From Apoderus coryli (lineage: Eukaryota; Arthropoda; Insecta; Coleoptera; Attelabidae), in NCBI GenBank assembly GCA_911728435.2, contig OU452199.1, positions 15,944,860 to 16,008,859 of the forward strand: a stretch of 64,000 nt of DNA. The letters are read 5' to 3'. The notes beneath the pieces were generated by a model. It was not told where the DNA came from, searched no databases, and worked only from the letters and a program-made list of their open reading frames with translations. The translations under genes and the position numbers were made by a program. Of this stretch, positions 12,282 through 23,568 are shown piece by piece (the first letter of the stretch is position 1; each line of letters opens with the position of its first letter).

Positions 12282-12486
12282 TATACAGGGTGAATTATGG
12301 ACCTTCATCAAAACAATGTGTCGTCATATCTTTTCAATGATGAAGTCGATTTATCTCATTTTTTTTTTATAAAAGTGTGTATTGGGGCCTGGCAACTAAC
12401 TGACATATTCAGAATTGAGAAAATCCAGGTCCGTCTTCGAGAAAATTTGTGGGACTGCTTCATATAAAACACTTCACCCTGTATAT
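12282..12486. mobile_element. small nested TIR element, about 205 bp
   Basis: It is bounded by perfect 13-bp inverted ends TATACAGGGTGAA and TTCACCCTGTATA and has no coding capacity. It lies inside the larger 12173-13454 element and shares its terminal sequence type, so both probably depend on the same or a related transposase. Confidence 0.65.
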
Positions 12487-12658
12487 GATTTTTCAAAAAT
12501 CTGATATAATTTTTTCAGAGGGCATAAATTTTCCAATTAAAGATTCATTTTAGAGCCAAATTGAAAATTGGCAATAAAGAAGTATCTTACTGTATAATAA
12601 TGTTTAGTTATTAAAAAGAAATCGTCAAAATAGACAGAAACGACACACACTGTGCTCC

Positions 12659-13430
12659 AGTATGGTAAATACCATAATTTGAATTGATTTACAGGGCCGG
12701 ATTTAAAACGCTGGCATATCTGGTTCATCCCAATAATGCACCCTGTATGTAACTTTTTCCCCGGTAACAGACAGAAAAACAGATAAAAAATGTACGTAAT
12801 AACCTAGTTTTCTTATTTGTTGGAGGAAAACTGATGTGTCTAATTATTTTAATCGGAATGAAATGAACAAGCCAGGGAAATGTTCAGTGATAAATTAAGA
12901 AATAAAATAAAAAACAATAACGAAACAATAAAACAGTTTTAACAATGTGGAACAAAGTAAAAAACAATTTAATAAACATTACGATTATAAAACACAACAG
13001 CTCATTAACGCAGAATTATTCACTGTTGCAATATTATCAGAAATGACCCACTGACAATAAGAAAGTCCATTACACATTTAAACATTCGTCAAGAAAAGTG
13101 TATTAAAGCACATGGATTTCATTTTGAACATCTTTTATAATTGTTAAAACTGTTTTATTGTTTGGTTATTGTTTTTTTATTTTATTTCTTAATTTATGAA
13201 TAAATATTTCCCTGACTTGTTCATTTCATTCCGAGTAAAATAATTAGACACATGAGTTTTCCTCAAACAAATAAGAAAACTAGGTTATTACAAACATTTT
13301 TTATCTGTTTTCTGTCTGTTACCGGGGAAAAAGTTACATACAGGGTGAATTATTGGGATGAACCAGATATGCCAGATTTTTAAATCCGGCCCTGTAAATC
13401 AATTCAAATTATCGTATTTACCATACTGGA
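12659..13430. repeat. long inverted repeat, two arms of about 287 bp with 198-bp spacer
   Basis: The arm 12659-12944 and the reverse complement of 13143-13430 align over their whole length with only a few percent differences. Both carry GTATGGTAAATAC at the outer end, CACCCTGTATGTAAC, CCCCGGTAACAGACAG and AAACAGTTTTAAC at the inner end. The spacer has no recognisable content. A transcript across the unit would form a long, nearly perfect hairpin. Confidence 0.9.
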
Positions 13431-13454
13431 CTACTCGTGACTCACCCTGTATAT

Positions 13455-13547
13455 ACTATAAGATACTATACTATAACTATAAGTGCGGCGAATTGCTTTG
13501 TAGACATGAACATCAGACGTACCGACACGATGAGAACCAACTGTATA
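13455..13547 (+). repeat. right half of R1 copy A
   Basis: The repeat resumes after the inserted TIR element with TATAAGATACTATA, GCGGCGAATTGCTTTGTA, CATCAGACGTACCGACACGA and TGAGAACC. The same sequence is found unbroken at 18766-18842 and reversed at 47055-47160. Confidence 0.8.
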
Positions 13548-13747
13548 TTATTGTAACTGTGGTTTAGGTGAGGTTTTTGTCGTGCTTTAAAAAGTTAAGT
13601 ACTGTTTACTACTATAAGTGCGGCGAATTGCTTTGTAGACATGAACATCAGACGTACCGACACGATGAGAACCAACTGTATATTATTGTAACTGTGGTTT
13701 AGGTGAGGTTTTTGTCGTGCTTTAAAAAGTTAAGTACTGTTTACTAC
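13478..13747. repeat. 135-bp direct tandem duplication
   Basis: Two adjacent copies with period 135 (about 13478-13612 and 13613-13747) appear identical. They start at CTATAAGTGCGGCGAATTG and end at AAGTACTGTTTACTAC. The duplication includes the right part of R1 copy A plus flanking sequence, so it happened after R1 was inserted here. Confidence 0.9.
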
Positions 13748-13749
13748 GT

Positions 13750-15290
13750 AGATTTTTTGTATTTAAACTTTCTTTTTTCTTTTGAATAGAAATTCTAGTT
13801 TGGCACATGCTAGTTCAGTGTTATAATCTTTAAACATATCTAAGGCTACTAAGTTGCATGGGAACCCTGGAATTTGACTGTGAGACTTGTCTATTCTGCA
13901 AGGAGTTGGAAAGAGGTAATGGTTAGTTAAAGCGACCGTGTATAGCATAGTTGCTAGGGACCGTCGCAACTACTATCACAACGACCCAAACAGCAAATTT
14001 AAGAAATCGTCGAAACCATATTGAAAGCAGTATTTTCAAGGTATTGTGAGTGGGAGTGATGATGACAACACGTAAAAATTTGAAATTAAGTATTACAGGT
14101 AGTTGTAGAAATAGAATATCAAACACATTGTTCGGTTAGCTTATTTCTAACTTCAAGCGTAATCTTAAGGGTTATTTTGAGGTCAGCTTTAAGATTTTAA
14201 CTAATAATTTTGTAGGATAAATAGAAAGAAGGGAAAACTTCCTAATTTTTCTTTGATTTGACATTTTTCATCATTTGTTGCAGAAGGTGTTATTACACTA
14301 ATGAAATTTATGCATCGTATTTTTCTATTGCAGATAATAAAGCTGCAACTTATTAAACACACCAATAGATTAAAGTTTATTAAATACTTATAGATAAGGT
14401 AGGACAGCACAAATGATGCCATTTTTTATGAATGGAGGACTTTAGAAGAAATTCCATAAGGAATAACATACTGCATAATTTATATTTTCAGAATCTCGGA
14501 CATTTCTGTAAGGCTTGATCTGTTTGGATTTCAGAGTCTCAAATGTGCTTTTAAATGTGGGACATGTTTCGGGTGCTTTCACATAACTTACAACTAAAAT
14601 AAAAAAAAATTGTCATAAAGTTTTCTGGGTAGTTTGATATGTTTAAAATTAAACTTTGGCTAAATTTGTAATTAATATATTATAAAAGTTTACTTGTCAC
14701 GAATTGTTATTTCATTATCATAACATGTTTTATGGACTGATAGTATTTATTCTAACTCCTACATCAAATTGTTAGGGCCTTGGAAACTTATGTGCTTTGT
14801 GGTGTATTATTTTTTGGTTAATTTACATCTACAATAGCCATATTGAACAAGAAAATGAGAGTGAGCGAGAGGGGCATTGAAAAATCAACTTGTTTACAGG
14901 ATAATTGACACACTACACTGCACACCGTGTATGTGAACCGAATAAAAATGCGACCGTATTTTCTCGAGTGTGTAACGAACTTTGTTGATTAAACTTTATT
15001 GAATGTCGAATCAGATATTTTATGTGTTCCTATTATCTTATTTCCCCATTGTTTTGATAGTATCATAATCATTGATCGAATTTGGCGAGTCACTTTGTTT
15101 CTTTCGATGTTACTAATCGTAATTAATGTAACATTGGTAATTAGATTAAAAGGATTTTATACCATACCGCAAATTAATCACAAAAGAAGAATTCATTTGT
15201 TGATCCGGAAAATAGGACGTGCATTGTCTCCAACTCTTCTTTTACACATAAATGGCCTTTTTCCTGCAGTACTACAAGTGATAATCTTGA
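13750..15290. other. AT-rich stretch, nothing recognised
   Basis: No supportable gene, RNA or transposon. Open frames near 13763-14422 (minus) and 14999-15331 (plus) are hydrophobic, AT-driven and without domains. Confidence 0.5.
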
Positions 15291-15409
15291 TTAATAAAGG
15301 GTTTTCCAATAAGAGGTATAATTTTGAATAGCCCGCTATTTCGGTATATGTCACTTTTGGAGCTGTGTTTTTTGACATTTGACAAGTAGAAACTACGCCA
15401 TTAATAAAA

Positions 15410-16455
15410 ATGGAGCGATACACGCCTCAACAACGCATTGAAATTATTAAAATTCACTCTAAAAATGGTGAAAATTTGGCAGAGACGGTTCGTAAAACTG
15501 GAACATTTTTCGGTCGTCGTGAAGCACCTTGTCGGACCGCAATACAGAAATTGGTGGAAAAATTCGAGCTGTTGGGACAAGTTAGTGATCGCTCAAGAAC
15601 AGCCGAGAATATTGCTGCTGTAGCCGAAAGTGTTGAAGAAAACCCAGGTCCATTCCTCGTCGTTCTTTGGAATTAGCCATTCCAAAAACGTCATTACACC
15701 GTGTTTTGCATAAAGATTTGGGTCTTAAGACTTATAAAGTTCAGTTAACACATGAACTCACGCCGGCCGATCATCAACAACGTCGTGTCTTTGCCGATTG
15801 GATCCTTGAAATGCATGAAAATGATCCGGAATTGCATCGAAAAATCATCTTGAGTGATGAGGCCCATTTCCACCTCGATGGCTTCGTCAACAAGCAACAT
15901 TGTCGCATCTGTGGCTCGGAAAACCCAATAGTTATTGTTGAAAAGCCTCAACGTGTGACTGTTTGGTGCGGTGTATGGTCCGGCGGGGTCATTGGACCTT
16001 ACTTTTTCGAAAGTGAGGCTGGAGCACCAGTTACGGTGAATGGATTGCGCTATCGAGAGATGATTAATGATTTTTTATGTCCAGAATTGCATGGTATTGT
16101 TCTGGATAACATTTGCGTTCAACAAGACGGCGCTACGTGCCACACAAGCAACGAAACCATTGATCTTTTACGGGAAAAGTTTCCAGACCGTGTTATCTCT
16201 CGAAGAGGTGATCACACTTGGCCACCGAGATCTTGCGATTTAACACCTTGCCACTTCTTCCTTTGGGGCCACGTGAAAGAGAAGATCTACGCCAACGGCC
16301 CAGTGTCTATTTAAGACCTCAAAGATGGAATTCGTGAGGCTATCAGGACATAGGGCAGCCACTTTGCGATTTGGTTATGGAAAAAGTCATGAAAAGGATA
16401 TGGTCCTGTAGGCGTGGTCGTGGTGGTCATTTGGCTGATGTTATTTTCCCTTATT
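15410..16455 (+). pseudogene. DD41D (rosa-like) mariner transposase, frameshifted, third Asp lost
   Basis: The start is MERYTPQQRIEIIKIHSK, a helix-turn-helix N-terminus. The frame shifts near 15640-15670, after which the protein continues as ELAIPKTSLHRVLHKDLGLK. The first catalytic Asp is in ILSDEAHFHLDG and the second in VQQDGATCHTS. The third should lie 41 residues later, in the motif written here as DLTPCHFFLWG. Related proteins have Asp where this copy has His. A second break near 16314-16350 interrupts the C-terminus, but KDGIREAI and a downstream match to the family C-terminus are readable to about 16450. Spacing and motifs fit the rosa (DD41D) group. The left end is probably near 15297; I cannot find a matching right TIR. 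Confidence 0.85.
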
Positions 16456-16459
16456 AACG

Positions 16460-18640
16460 GCATACGTTCCTCTTTAAAGAAAGATAAGTCTTCGGGCTAC
16501 ACAGCTGTCGGTATTTTTTTAACGCATGCGTGCTTCGTTCAATGGTGTTTGCAACACCTGTTCGATTGTAAATAAACTGTCATTTTGACAACGAGTCGAA
16601 CATCCCTTCAGGATATAATAAAAATTGTTTGCTACACGATAATACCTGCTATTTTGTAGTAATCTGTACATATGCATAAAGAATCACGTTTTCATAACAC
16701 GAAAAGTAAAATGTTGCTACAAAATTTGATGTTAACTTTAATCCATCAAGACAGCGACATCTTTTCACTTTTCAAACGGATTAAAGAAGTTAGAGAAACG
16801 CTTGTAAAATTTTATAGAGCTAAACGGAGCTTATGTCGAAAACAATCCTAAAATAATTTGTATTTTTATCTTATTCTAAGAATTCATTCATTGAACGACT
16901 TTTATATATTTAAAATGCCATTTAACTAACGTTTTTCGGTGTAACGTTCAACATATTTTGCACTTATAACATTGGATTCATTATGTTAATTTTCGCGTAT
17001 AGACATGTAAAGTTTGTTGTAGGAAAATAAAATAAACTCATGTGCCTGTCAGCGTGTTTAAGGGTGTAAGATAACCCACCTTTAAAAGCACGATCTCCGG
17101 GTGGTATCATTTTCCAAGTCACTTCCCTCTCGAGTTATTTGCGAAGGAGTTCTTCCCACTTTTGTTTCTTAACAACAAAAGGATGTTTGTAAAAGATCAC
17201 TTTACATGAGAAATTTTTTTAATATTCTAGATAGAAATTTTACATGAATGTATTTATAGCAAAATTAGTTTTGATATTTCTATTCGTACCTACTTGCACT
17301 ATGTACCTATTCTTCGTAAATTGTCGTAGTAAAGTTATAAAGCTTTGCGTATTTTATGATAATTACTACTCCAAACGTGTTAACGGTATATGACAATCTT
17401 TGGGTTTTAAATAAACTAGAATATTGTTTATAAAGTACTTAGAATTTTAACTGAGATTCATTATTTTGTTTTTCCTTAAACACGATTACCATAAATAATA
17501 GATTTTATAATCATTATTAAACTATGTCTGGACACACATACCTACTTACAACGGTAAAGTTTTATTCAAGTCATTTTAAAGCTGAATGATATTGCCTATT
17601 AACTTCTTCATTTTATAGGTATGCATTCTTAACTTGTTTTTAATATGGTTAAAGATAGAATTTTTCTATAATCTTGTTTAAGTAATCAATTATTTAAACA
17701 CCATTTATGTCACTTCTTTTTTATTTATGTTTACTACAAACTATTCCGATAAATGAATCACAGAGTATAATGAAAAATGGCATTATTAAAGTTCTATTAG
17801 TTTTAGTCAGGGAATATTTGTGGACACCCTATATATAGTACGGTGATTTGTGATAGTGCCAGTTAAAAATATGGAATCGAATACATTCTTTATTTGAAAT
17901 TTCACTAAATCACCCGTATTTCTTACTGGCTAAAATATGTTTACATATTTATAAAATCCAAAACATAATTGCATTAAAAGGGTAGTATTCATAAAATAGT
18001 AAGTAAAAACAGTTCAGTAATAATGATTACTTCTGTAACCAATCTTTAAAAACTGGACCGCTTATCTTATGTAATTATGTAACTCATCCTGCCCTTATCC
18101 TTTTTCTAAAATACATTTTTATATATTTTGTGGTTTGTTTTAATCGTTTTATTTTCGTAAGCATTTTGCAAAACACAAGTTTATAGTCATTTTGTTCAAT
18201 TCATATTGCTTTCAATTTCTGAGTATAATAAACCTGGTCCAACAACGTCTAAATCTATATTCAATAGATTTTACCCTTTAACTACTCGTAAAATAATAGG
18301 TCCTTGAAGGACCTGGCAGACAATAATAAATTACTATGGGTTTTGTTGTCTGTAGATCTTGAGAAGTGTGTTCCCTGACAGGCGAGGTCTGTATGGAAAG
18401 TTTCTTTGTGTGTGGGGTCACTATGAGAGCATTAAAACATTTCTACCGTTTCGAGACTATTTTTATTCAGCGATTTTTGCAGTAGCAGTATGTAGACTCT
18501 GCGCAAGGCCTGACCGCGGGGGAAGCTAAGCCTTCTCAGCAAATTACTCCACTTTTAAGTTAATTTACATGAATTTCTACTACATAATAATATGTAATAA
18601 TAATTAGAATTGAAATATAAAATTTAAAAGTTTGCCATTA
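16460..18640. other. no recognised gene; slightly GC-richer patch at 18.3-18.55 kb
   Basis: I see no exon or element ends that I can support. A TE-like CCCTATATA end occurs near 17827 without a clear partner. The stretch 18300-18550 is less AT-rich than its surroundings but has no long open frame. Confidence 0.45.
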
Positions 18641-18679
18641 TGCATGTTCAATATGTAAAATACAAAGGCAAAACGACTA

Positions 18680-18842
18680 ACCGCGACATATAAGGTCGAC
18701 TTGACGCTGAAAACGGCATCGACTCGTCGCATTCCCAGCTCGTTTCTGGTCTCGCTACTATATGTACTATAAGATACTATAACTATAAGCGCGGCGAATT
18801 GCTTTGTACCCACGTATATCAGACGTGCCGACACGATGAGAA
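18680..18842 (+). repeat. unnamed interspersed repeat R1, copy B
   Basis: This copy holds the complete core without interruption: GACGCTGAAAACGGCATC, ACTCGTCGCATTCCCAGCTC, TTTCTGG, the central ACTATAAGATACTATAACTA and GCGGCGAATTGCTTTG, then CAGACGTGCCGACACGATGA. It lacks the outermost left part (TCGAATATTAACTATAG) present in copies A and C. The function and origin of the repeat are unknown. Confidence 0.8.
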
Positions 18843-18849
18843 CTAACTT

Positions 18850-19820
18850 TTTTTCATTAAAGTAAAGTCATTAGAAAAGAAAACAGTTTTGTGTGTTACT
18901 CTTATGGAATCTACTCGCTTCAACAACATACAAACTTACAATGCTATGCTGCCAGAATTTCTTCAAATTATCTCTATCGTACACCTCGTACTTATTATTT
19001 CCGCAATAGCGTAATTAATCCGAAATTTATTTAGACCCGACGTACGTGCAGATGCTTATTTAAACACACAATTAATTTCCCCAAGTTTATTTTATTTTAT
19101 TTTATTTTTGCTAAAATAATTTGGTTATTGGAAAAATTTCATATCATTTTTATTTCATTCAATTCATTCAAAACTGGCAACAATCAAGAAGAAATGAGAA
19201 ATTCGATCATGCCACACTTTATTTGAAGATTTTCACCATAAACATATTCCACCACATTTTCTTCAATAAATCCACACATTAGACAGTAGATTACACCCAA
19301 ATTATTAGACACTTGATTTTCCCACAAATTTAATTTACTCAACCCCCACAATAATATTATAACAAATATTAAAACATTATTTTATCTAAAAAAACTACTA
19401 ATTTATACATATTTTTATTTTACTACTATTCACATGAACTAAATCTGGCAGAATTGTTTTTAAATGGCACAAGTTGACACATTTGGCATTCGAATATTGA
19501 TTTTTTACCGTCCTCAGCAGACGGGTTAAGATTTCAATAATAATATAAAAAGTTCAATGACCCCAATATGTGCAGACGGGCCACAATTTCAATAATAATG
19601 AAGAAGTTCAACGAAGTGGGTCATAGAGATGCAAGAAATGTATCGATATATTCTTTCTTTCATTATTTGAGATGCAAGAAATGTATTGATATATCCCATT
19701 CGATCTCAATATCTTTTTAAGGTTGAACTATTGTCTCGAGGATTGCAACTGGGTTTACCGGCCGCTTGTAATAAAATACATTTCTTAACTTAACATTCTT
19801 TGGTGCAATATAAAATAAGT
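18850..19820. other. AT-rich stretch with local short duplications
   Basis: A (TTTTA)n microsatellite lies at about 19083-19108. Around 19500-19700 short motifs occur twice (CAGACGGG, TTTCAATAATAAT and GATGCAAGAAATGTAT), showing small local duplications. There is no gene. Confidence 0.5.
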
Positions 19821-19830
19821 TTAATCAATA

Positions 19831-20344
19831 ATGGCTTCAATTTTAAGTGTTTGTGTAAGTATTTACAACCGGGGGAAGATAGGTATAGTGGATTTTCTTC
19901 TTTACAACGGTTTTAACAAATTAAATTACGAACAAACATTGGAAAACATGATGTCATTAGTGCAGACTGGGGTAAGGCAAAATAGGGGTATTAATATAAC
20001 TTACTATGAAAAAAATTCATGTTTGACGGCAAGATGGTTTAGTTGGTACTTTTTATTATTCTCCACTGAAACTTCTATTTGGGGTAAAGTGGGTTCCGAC
20101 GATATTAAAAATCTAGTAAGAGGCATTGAATGAAACATTAATAAAGTCAGGAACATATTTTTTCAAAGATAAAATTAAAATTTCTTGGTCAAAAAGACCC
20201 AGAGTGCGGTTAACTCTGCTTATAAACAAGAAATTAGGAGTTATAATGAAAAAGTTAAATATAATAAGGATGTTACCTCCTGGGTGGTGGAGAAATTTGT
20301 CTAGGTAAGTCTAGCCTCCCTAGTTAAGTTGCGAGCCGCCACTG
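19831..20344 (+). other. uncharacterised ORF relic next to a hAT-like terminus
   Basis: A 100-codon frame (19831-20133, starting MASILSVCVSIYNRGKIGIV) is followed with a 4-base overlap by another frame at 20126-20308 (NETLIKSGTYFFKDKIKISW). I recognise no domain in either. At 20331-20344 the sequence is GCGAGCCGCCACTG, which in reverse complement is CAGTGGCGGCTCGC, a form typical of hAT transposon ends. The block may therefore be the terminal part of a hAT-like element with decayed coding sequence, or the frames may be chance. I could not find the other end. Confidence 0.35.
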
Positions 20345-20509
20345 AGTCTAAGTATAAATTATTAGTCCGAACGCCAGCTATATTAATTTATGTAGTAAAT
20401 TAAAATGGGTAGTCTTTTTCGTGTTCTTTAATAGATCTTTTTATAGGCTAGGTCAGATATCAACTTTTATTCGTTAATTACTGCAGAGTTCTTTTAGTAT
20501 AGAGCGGGC

Positions 20510-21129
20510 AATATTGTTGCCGCACCTGTCATTCCAATATTTTGTCTCCGGCCTAACACATCCTAACGTAGTCGCACACAATATATATATATATGGTAGG
20601 GGAACACTTCAGAGTCGGTTTATTATTAAATATTCAAAGGGCATAACGTCACAAACTACACGTAATTCATGCCGGGAGCGCTCAGTTTAGTGTAGTGTTC
20701 GACTGTATGTCTTAGGGTACGTACACACGATACATAGAAATTCCCACTTCCCACTCTTTTCCGCGACTATTCAGTACCTACATAATATTGTGTGATTATT
20801 CTTGTGCTTTAAAACAATAGGACTAATCTTGTGTGCGACATTTTAGAGGACAACGAGTCTTTTGTGGTCTATTAACATAGCAAATAAGTTTGTATTCTTT
20901 ATGTTATTCGCGATTTGAAATTATTTGTGTTTCGTATCAGATTTTTTAAATTTGTCAAGCTATTGAATGAACTCCGATGAAAATAAAATAATTAATTCCT
21001 AGTGTATATTAATAATAATTATAAATTTAATAGTGGCGCGTGACCGGTGGTATTTAAAATGTTAAGTGGGATGAATTGATAATTTTTATTACTATTGTTA
21101 ACTATAATTGTTTTGTACGTGAAATACTA
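20510..21129 (+). promoter_or_regulatory. da: candidate promoter and 5' leader of the da short transcript
   Basis: The region lies just upstream of the first da coding exon. It is less AT-rich than its surroundings at 20510-20760 and contains an E-box CACCTG at 20523-20528, a sequence bound by E-protein dimers. A TCAGTT initiator-like motif lies near 20684-20689. A TA dinucleotide run at 20581-20594 is probably only a microsatellite. An in-frame TAA at 21055 and the lack of a good splice acceptor before the ATG argue that the exon is a true first exon. No transcription start can be fixed from sequence alone. Confidence 0.3.
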
Positions 21130-21213
21130 ATGGATTACCAAAAACAGCAATACATGAATGGTGGTGGTCAGATAGGGTGGAAGTATAATCAGTTTTTAAA
21201 TCCTGATAGTGGG
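21130..21213 (+). CDS. da: daughterless, first coding exon (28 codons)
   Basis: The exon reads MDYQKQQYMNGGGQIGWKYN then QFLNPDSG and ends exactly in phase 0 at the strong donor GGG|GTGAGT (21214). The next recognised exon, at 56539, starts in phase 0, so the two join without a break as NPDSG-YGSDEFGHDSPRY. An in-frame stop at 21055 and no acceptor between it and the ATG support initiation here. I link it to da by phase, strand and position, not by a conserved domain. In vertebrate E-proteins short isoforms begin from alternative first exons spliced to the equivalent YAPSP...ESPSY segment, and this exon would be the insect counterpart. Longer Da isoforms with the N-terminal activation domain, if present, would start outside this window. 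Confidence 0.7.
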
Positions 21214-21229
21214 GTGAGTACGATAATTG

Positions 21230-22886
21230 TATAAGATTTACCAGTGTTCAAGAAATGTTTACCTGAACCTATTAGTTATTTAAATGGATTGCTCTCCTAA
21301 ATGTATTTTTGTTCTTGTATACGATTATTTTAAGTGGTGCTTAATAATAATTACTGTTACTGAACCTTAAAGCAAAGTGATATATTGTGTAATATTTATG
21401 CGAAGTTTTTCGTTATACACATGTAAATAATAATTACATTATTTCTTGAGTCAGGACAAAACCTTTGATGGTGAGCTCTAAGGTCTTTATTATCACTAGC
21501 TTCACTTCAATATACTTATATTTTTGGTTAGTGCGTCAATAAATGAGATTCCGAGTTAATCCATCTCTTGTGCTTACAATATAGAAATAAAAAATAATAA
21601 AAAACATTAAATTAATATAGTTCTGCTCTTTTAAAGTTAGTTACGTAAGAACATTGATACGTACTTTAGGAATATTTGCTGCTAATATTAAATATTTATA
21701 TTATTTTGTCTACCCAGGTTAAATTTACATCTGTTGTCCTGATATTTGTCCATAGTAGCAATAATTATGCATTTCAGGAGCAACTCGGTGTCGCACAAAT
21801 AATCTGATTTAATTTAAAAGTTAATAATAAAAACGGAAGTTCAAACATACAATAGTCAAATTTTGATCGAAAGCCGAGGACACTACACACATTGTATTAG
21901 TCACACTTATATATTTTCAATATTCAGAAAATGCAAATTGAAGAATTATTGCGCATTATGTAATTTTGTGCGGTCGTGGCGTAAGTAAATAGTTGAAAAT
22001 ACGGGGTTCAATGAAACGTTTACAATTTACAGATGTAAGTAGCAGATTTAACATTGCATTATTGTTAGGTAGGTTAAACCGGAAATGAAAAATAACGTAC
22101 TAGAAGTTCCATTAATTTTTTCCAAATAATATGTGCGGACGAATTGATCTATGATTTGCAGATATCTAAAATTTATTAGGAACTCATAAAATAGTAATGT
22201 TATGAACAAATCAAATTTATTATTAGATTCAGATTAAATGTAATGAAGGATATACCCAGGTACTTATTTTGTTAATCTAACAAATCACTTTAAACTTGCG
22301 ACATTGTTTGATCAAAAATTCAGCAGACATGGATATTTGGTATTTTCCGTTTTATGATTAATTTACCACACCACACTGCAAATAAAATGTGTGTAAAATT
22401 ACCTTAAAAACCATAGGTAATATTATGCCCCGGTTTACCATGTAAAAATTACATTGTTATAAATATATGTAAAATAAAAGCATGTATTGATAGGTAAATT
22501 TACACATTTAGTTGTGTTTTAATTAGTACACGGATTGGATTTTCAGTTATATTTATTTCATTTCACAAATTTGAATGAAATTTAATGTAAGATTTCCATT
22601 ATGGACATAATTTACATACAAATAAAGGCATGTCATGATAGGTAAATTTGGTAATGTTCAATTTTTGAGGTAATAATACATATAAGTATCTGTAACTTAT
22701 AAATTACTTGGACGTTATGGTAAATATTATATCGTCGATATTGATTTATTATGTAAAATCACGAGGCCTTACAGCAATTTTTTGTAGTGCATCGATATGT
22801 TCGGCGTTTCACTATGTTTCAGACTAAGATTTAAGGGTTTGTTTGTTATAAGTGACAAATTATTGTTCTTTTATTAGTATCATAGT
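21230..22886. other. intron 1, AT-rich, nothing further recognised
   Basis: I saw no repeat or element that I can support in this stretch. The motif ATAGGTAAATTTACACA-like occurs around 22490 and again in shortened form near 22640, hinting at small local duplications. Confidence 0.45.
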
Positions 22887-22894
22887 GATTAAAA

Positions 22895-23568
22895 CAGGGA
22901 TTGATACCGAAATTCGGTATTGAATCCAAACGACGGTTCGCGCGGTATCGCTTTTAGTACCGTCAAATAACCGAAATGGAACTGTGATCGAAATGTAACG
23001 AACCTTCAATAACCGAACCGACCGAGATATATCGAAATTAAAGTATCACTTATACCTAATAATCGAAATGAACCGAAACTCTCGATATCGGAACCTTAGT
23101 AGGGCCGATACCTGAGTATCGAAGCGGTATCGAAACTCAAGGCACGAAACCGAAATAAGTGCCAAAACTCTGAGTAACGAAACAGAACCGACAGCCTCGG
23201 TGCAGTAAATGAAACAAAAAGCAAAACGCATAATAATAAAATTGGTACCGAAACTATGTGCAACGAACTGATATAGAAACCGAAAGAGTTTCGGTATCGG
23301 TTTCGGTTTTTATACCGTTCAGTTGCTTAGATTTCGTTACTATTAGGTTAATTTCGGTACCTAGCGTTTACCTGGGTCTTGGTTAATGACTTTGTCGTTG
23401 AAATAGGTTTCGGCAATGATTTCGTTTCTGTTAATAACCTTTTGCTGGCGATTTTGGTGTTGCCGTATATCGTTATTAACCGCTTCGTTACTGTTTGCGG
23501 TAGTGTACCTTTCAGTACCATTTCGTTTCTATTCTGGTTTGAAAACCGAAACGCGGTGTCAATCCCTG
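22895..23568. mobile_element. hAT-like fold-back element built of ACCGAAA / TTTCGGT words
   Basis: The ends are inverted: CAGGGATTGATACCG at 22895 and CGCGGTGTCAATCCCTG ending at 23568. They are flanked by near-identical 8-bp sequences, GATTAAAA (22887-22894) and GATAAAAA (23569-23576), as expected for a hAT insertion that has aged slightly. The left half holds about 17 words of the ACCGAAA/ATCGAAA/AACGAA type. After a turning point near 23285 the right half holds about nine of the opposite type (TTTCGGT, TTTCGTT). There is no transposase frame. The words look like amplified subterminal transposase-binding motifs in a non-autonomous hAT element. Confidence 0.75.

Larger units (their letters stand above)
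12173..13454. mobile_element. nested TIR element with CCCTGTATA-type ends
   Basis: The outer ends are TATACAGGGGTGAGTCACGAG-like at 12173-12193 and its inverse CTCGTGACTCACCCTGTATA at 13434-13453. It sits in the middle of repeat family R1 copy A. Inside are a smaller element (12282-12486) with 13-bp perfect ends TATACAGGGTGAA/TTCACCCTGTATA and a long inverted repeat (12659-13430). No transposase frame is present. I cannot assign a superfamily from the ends alone. Confidence 0.7.
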
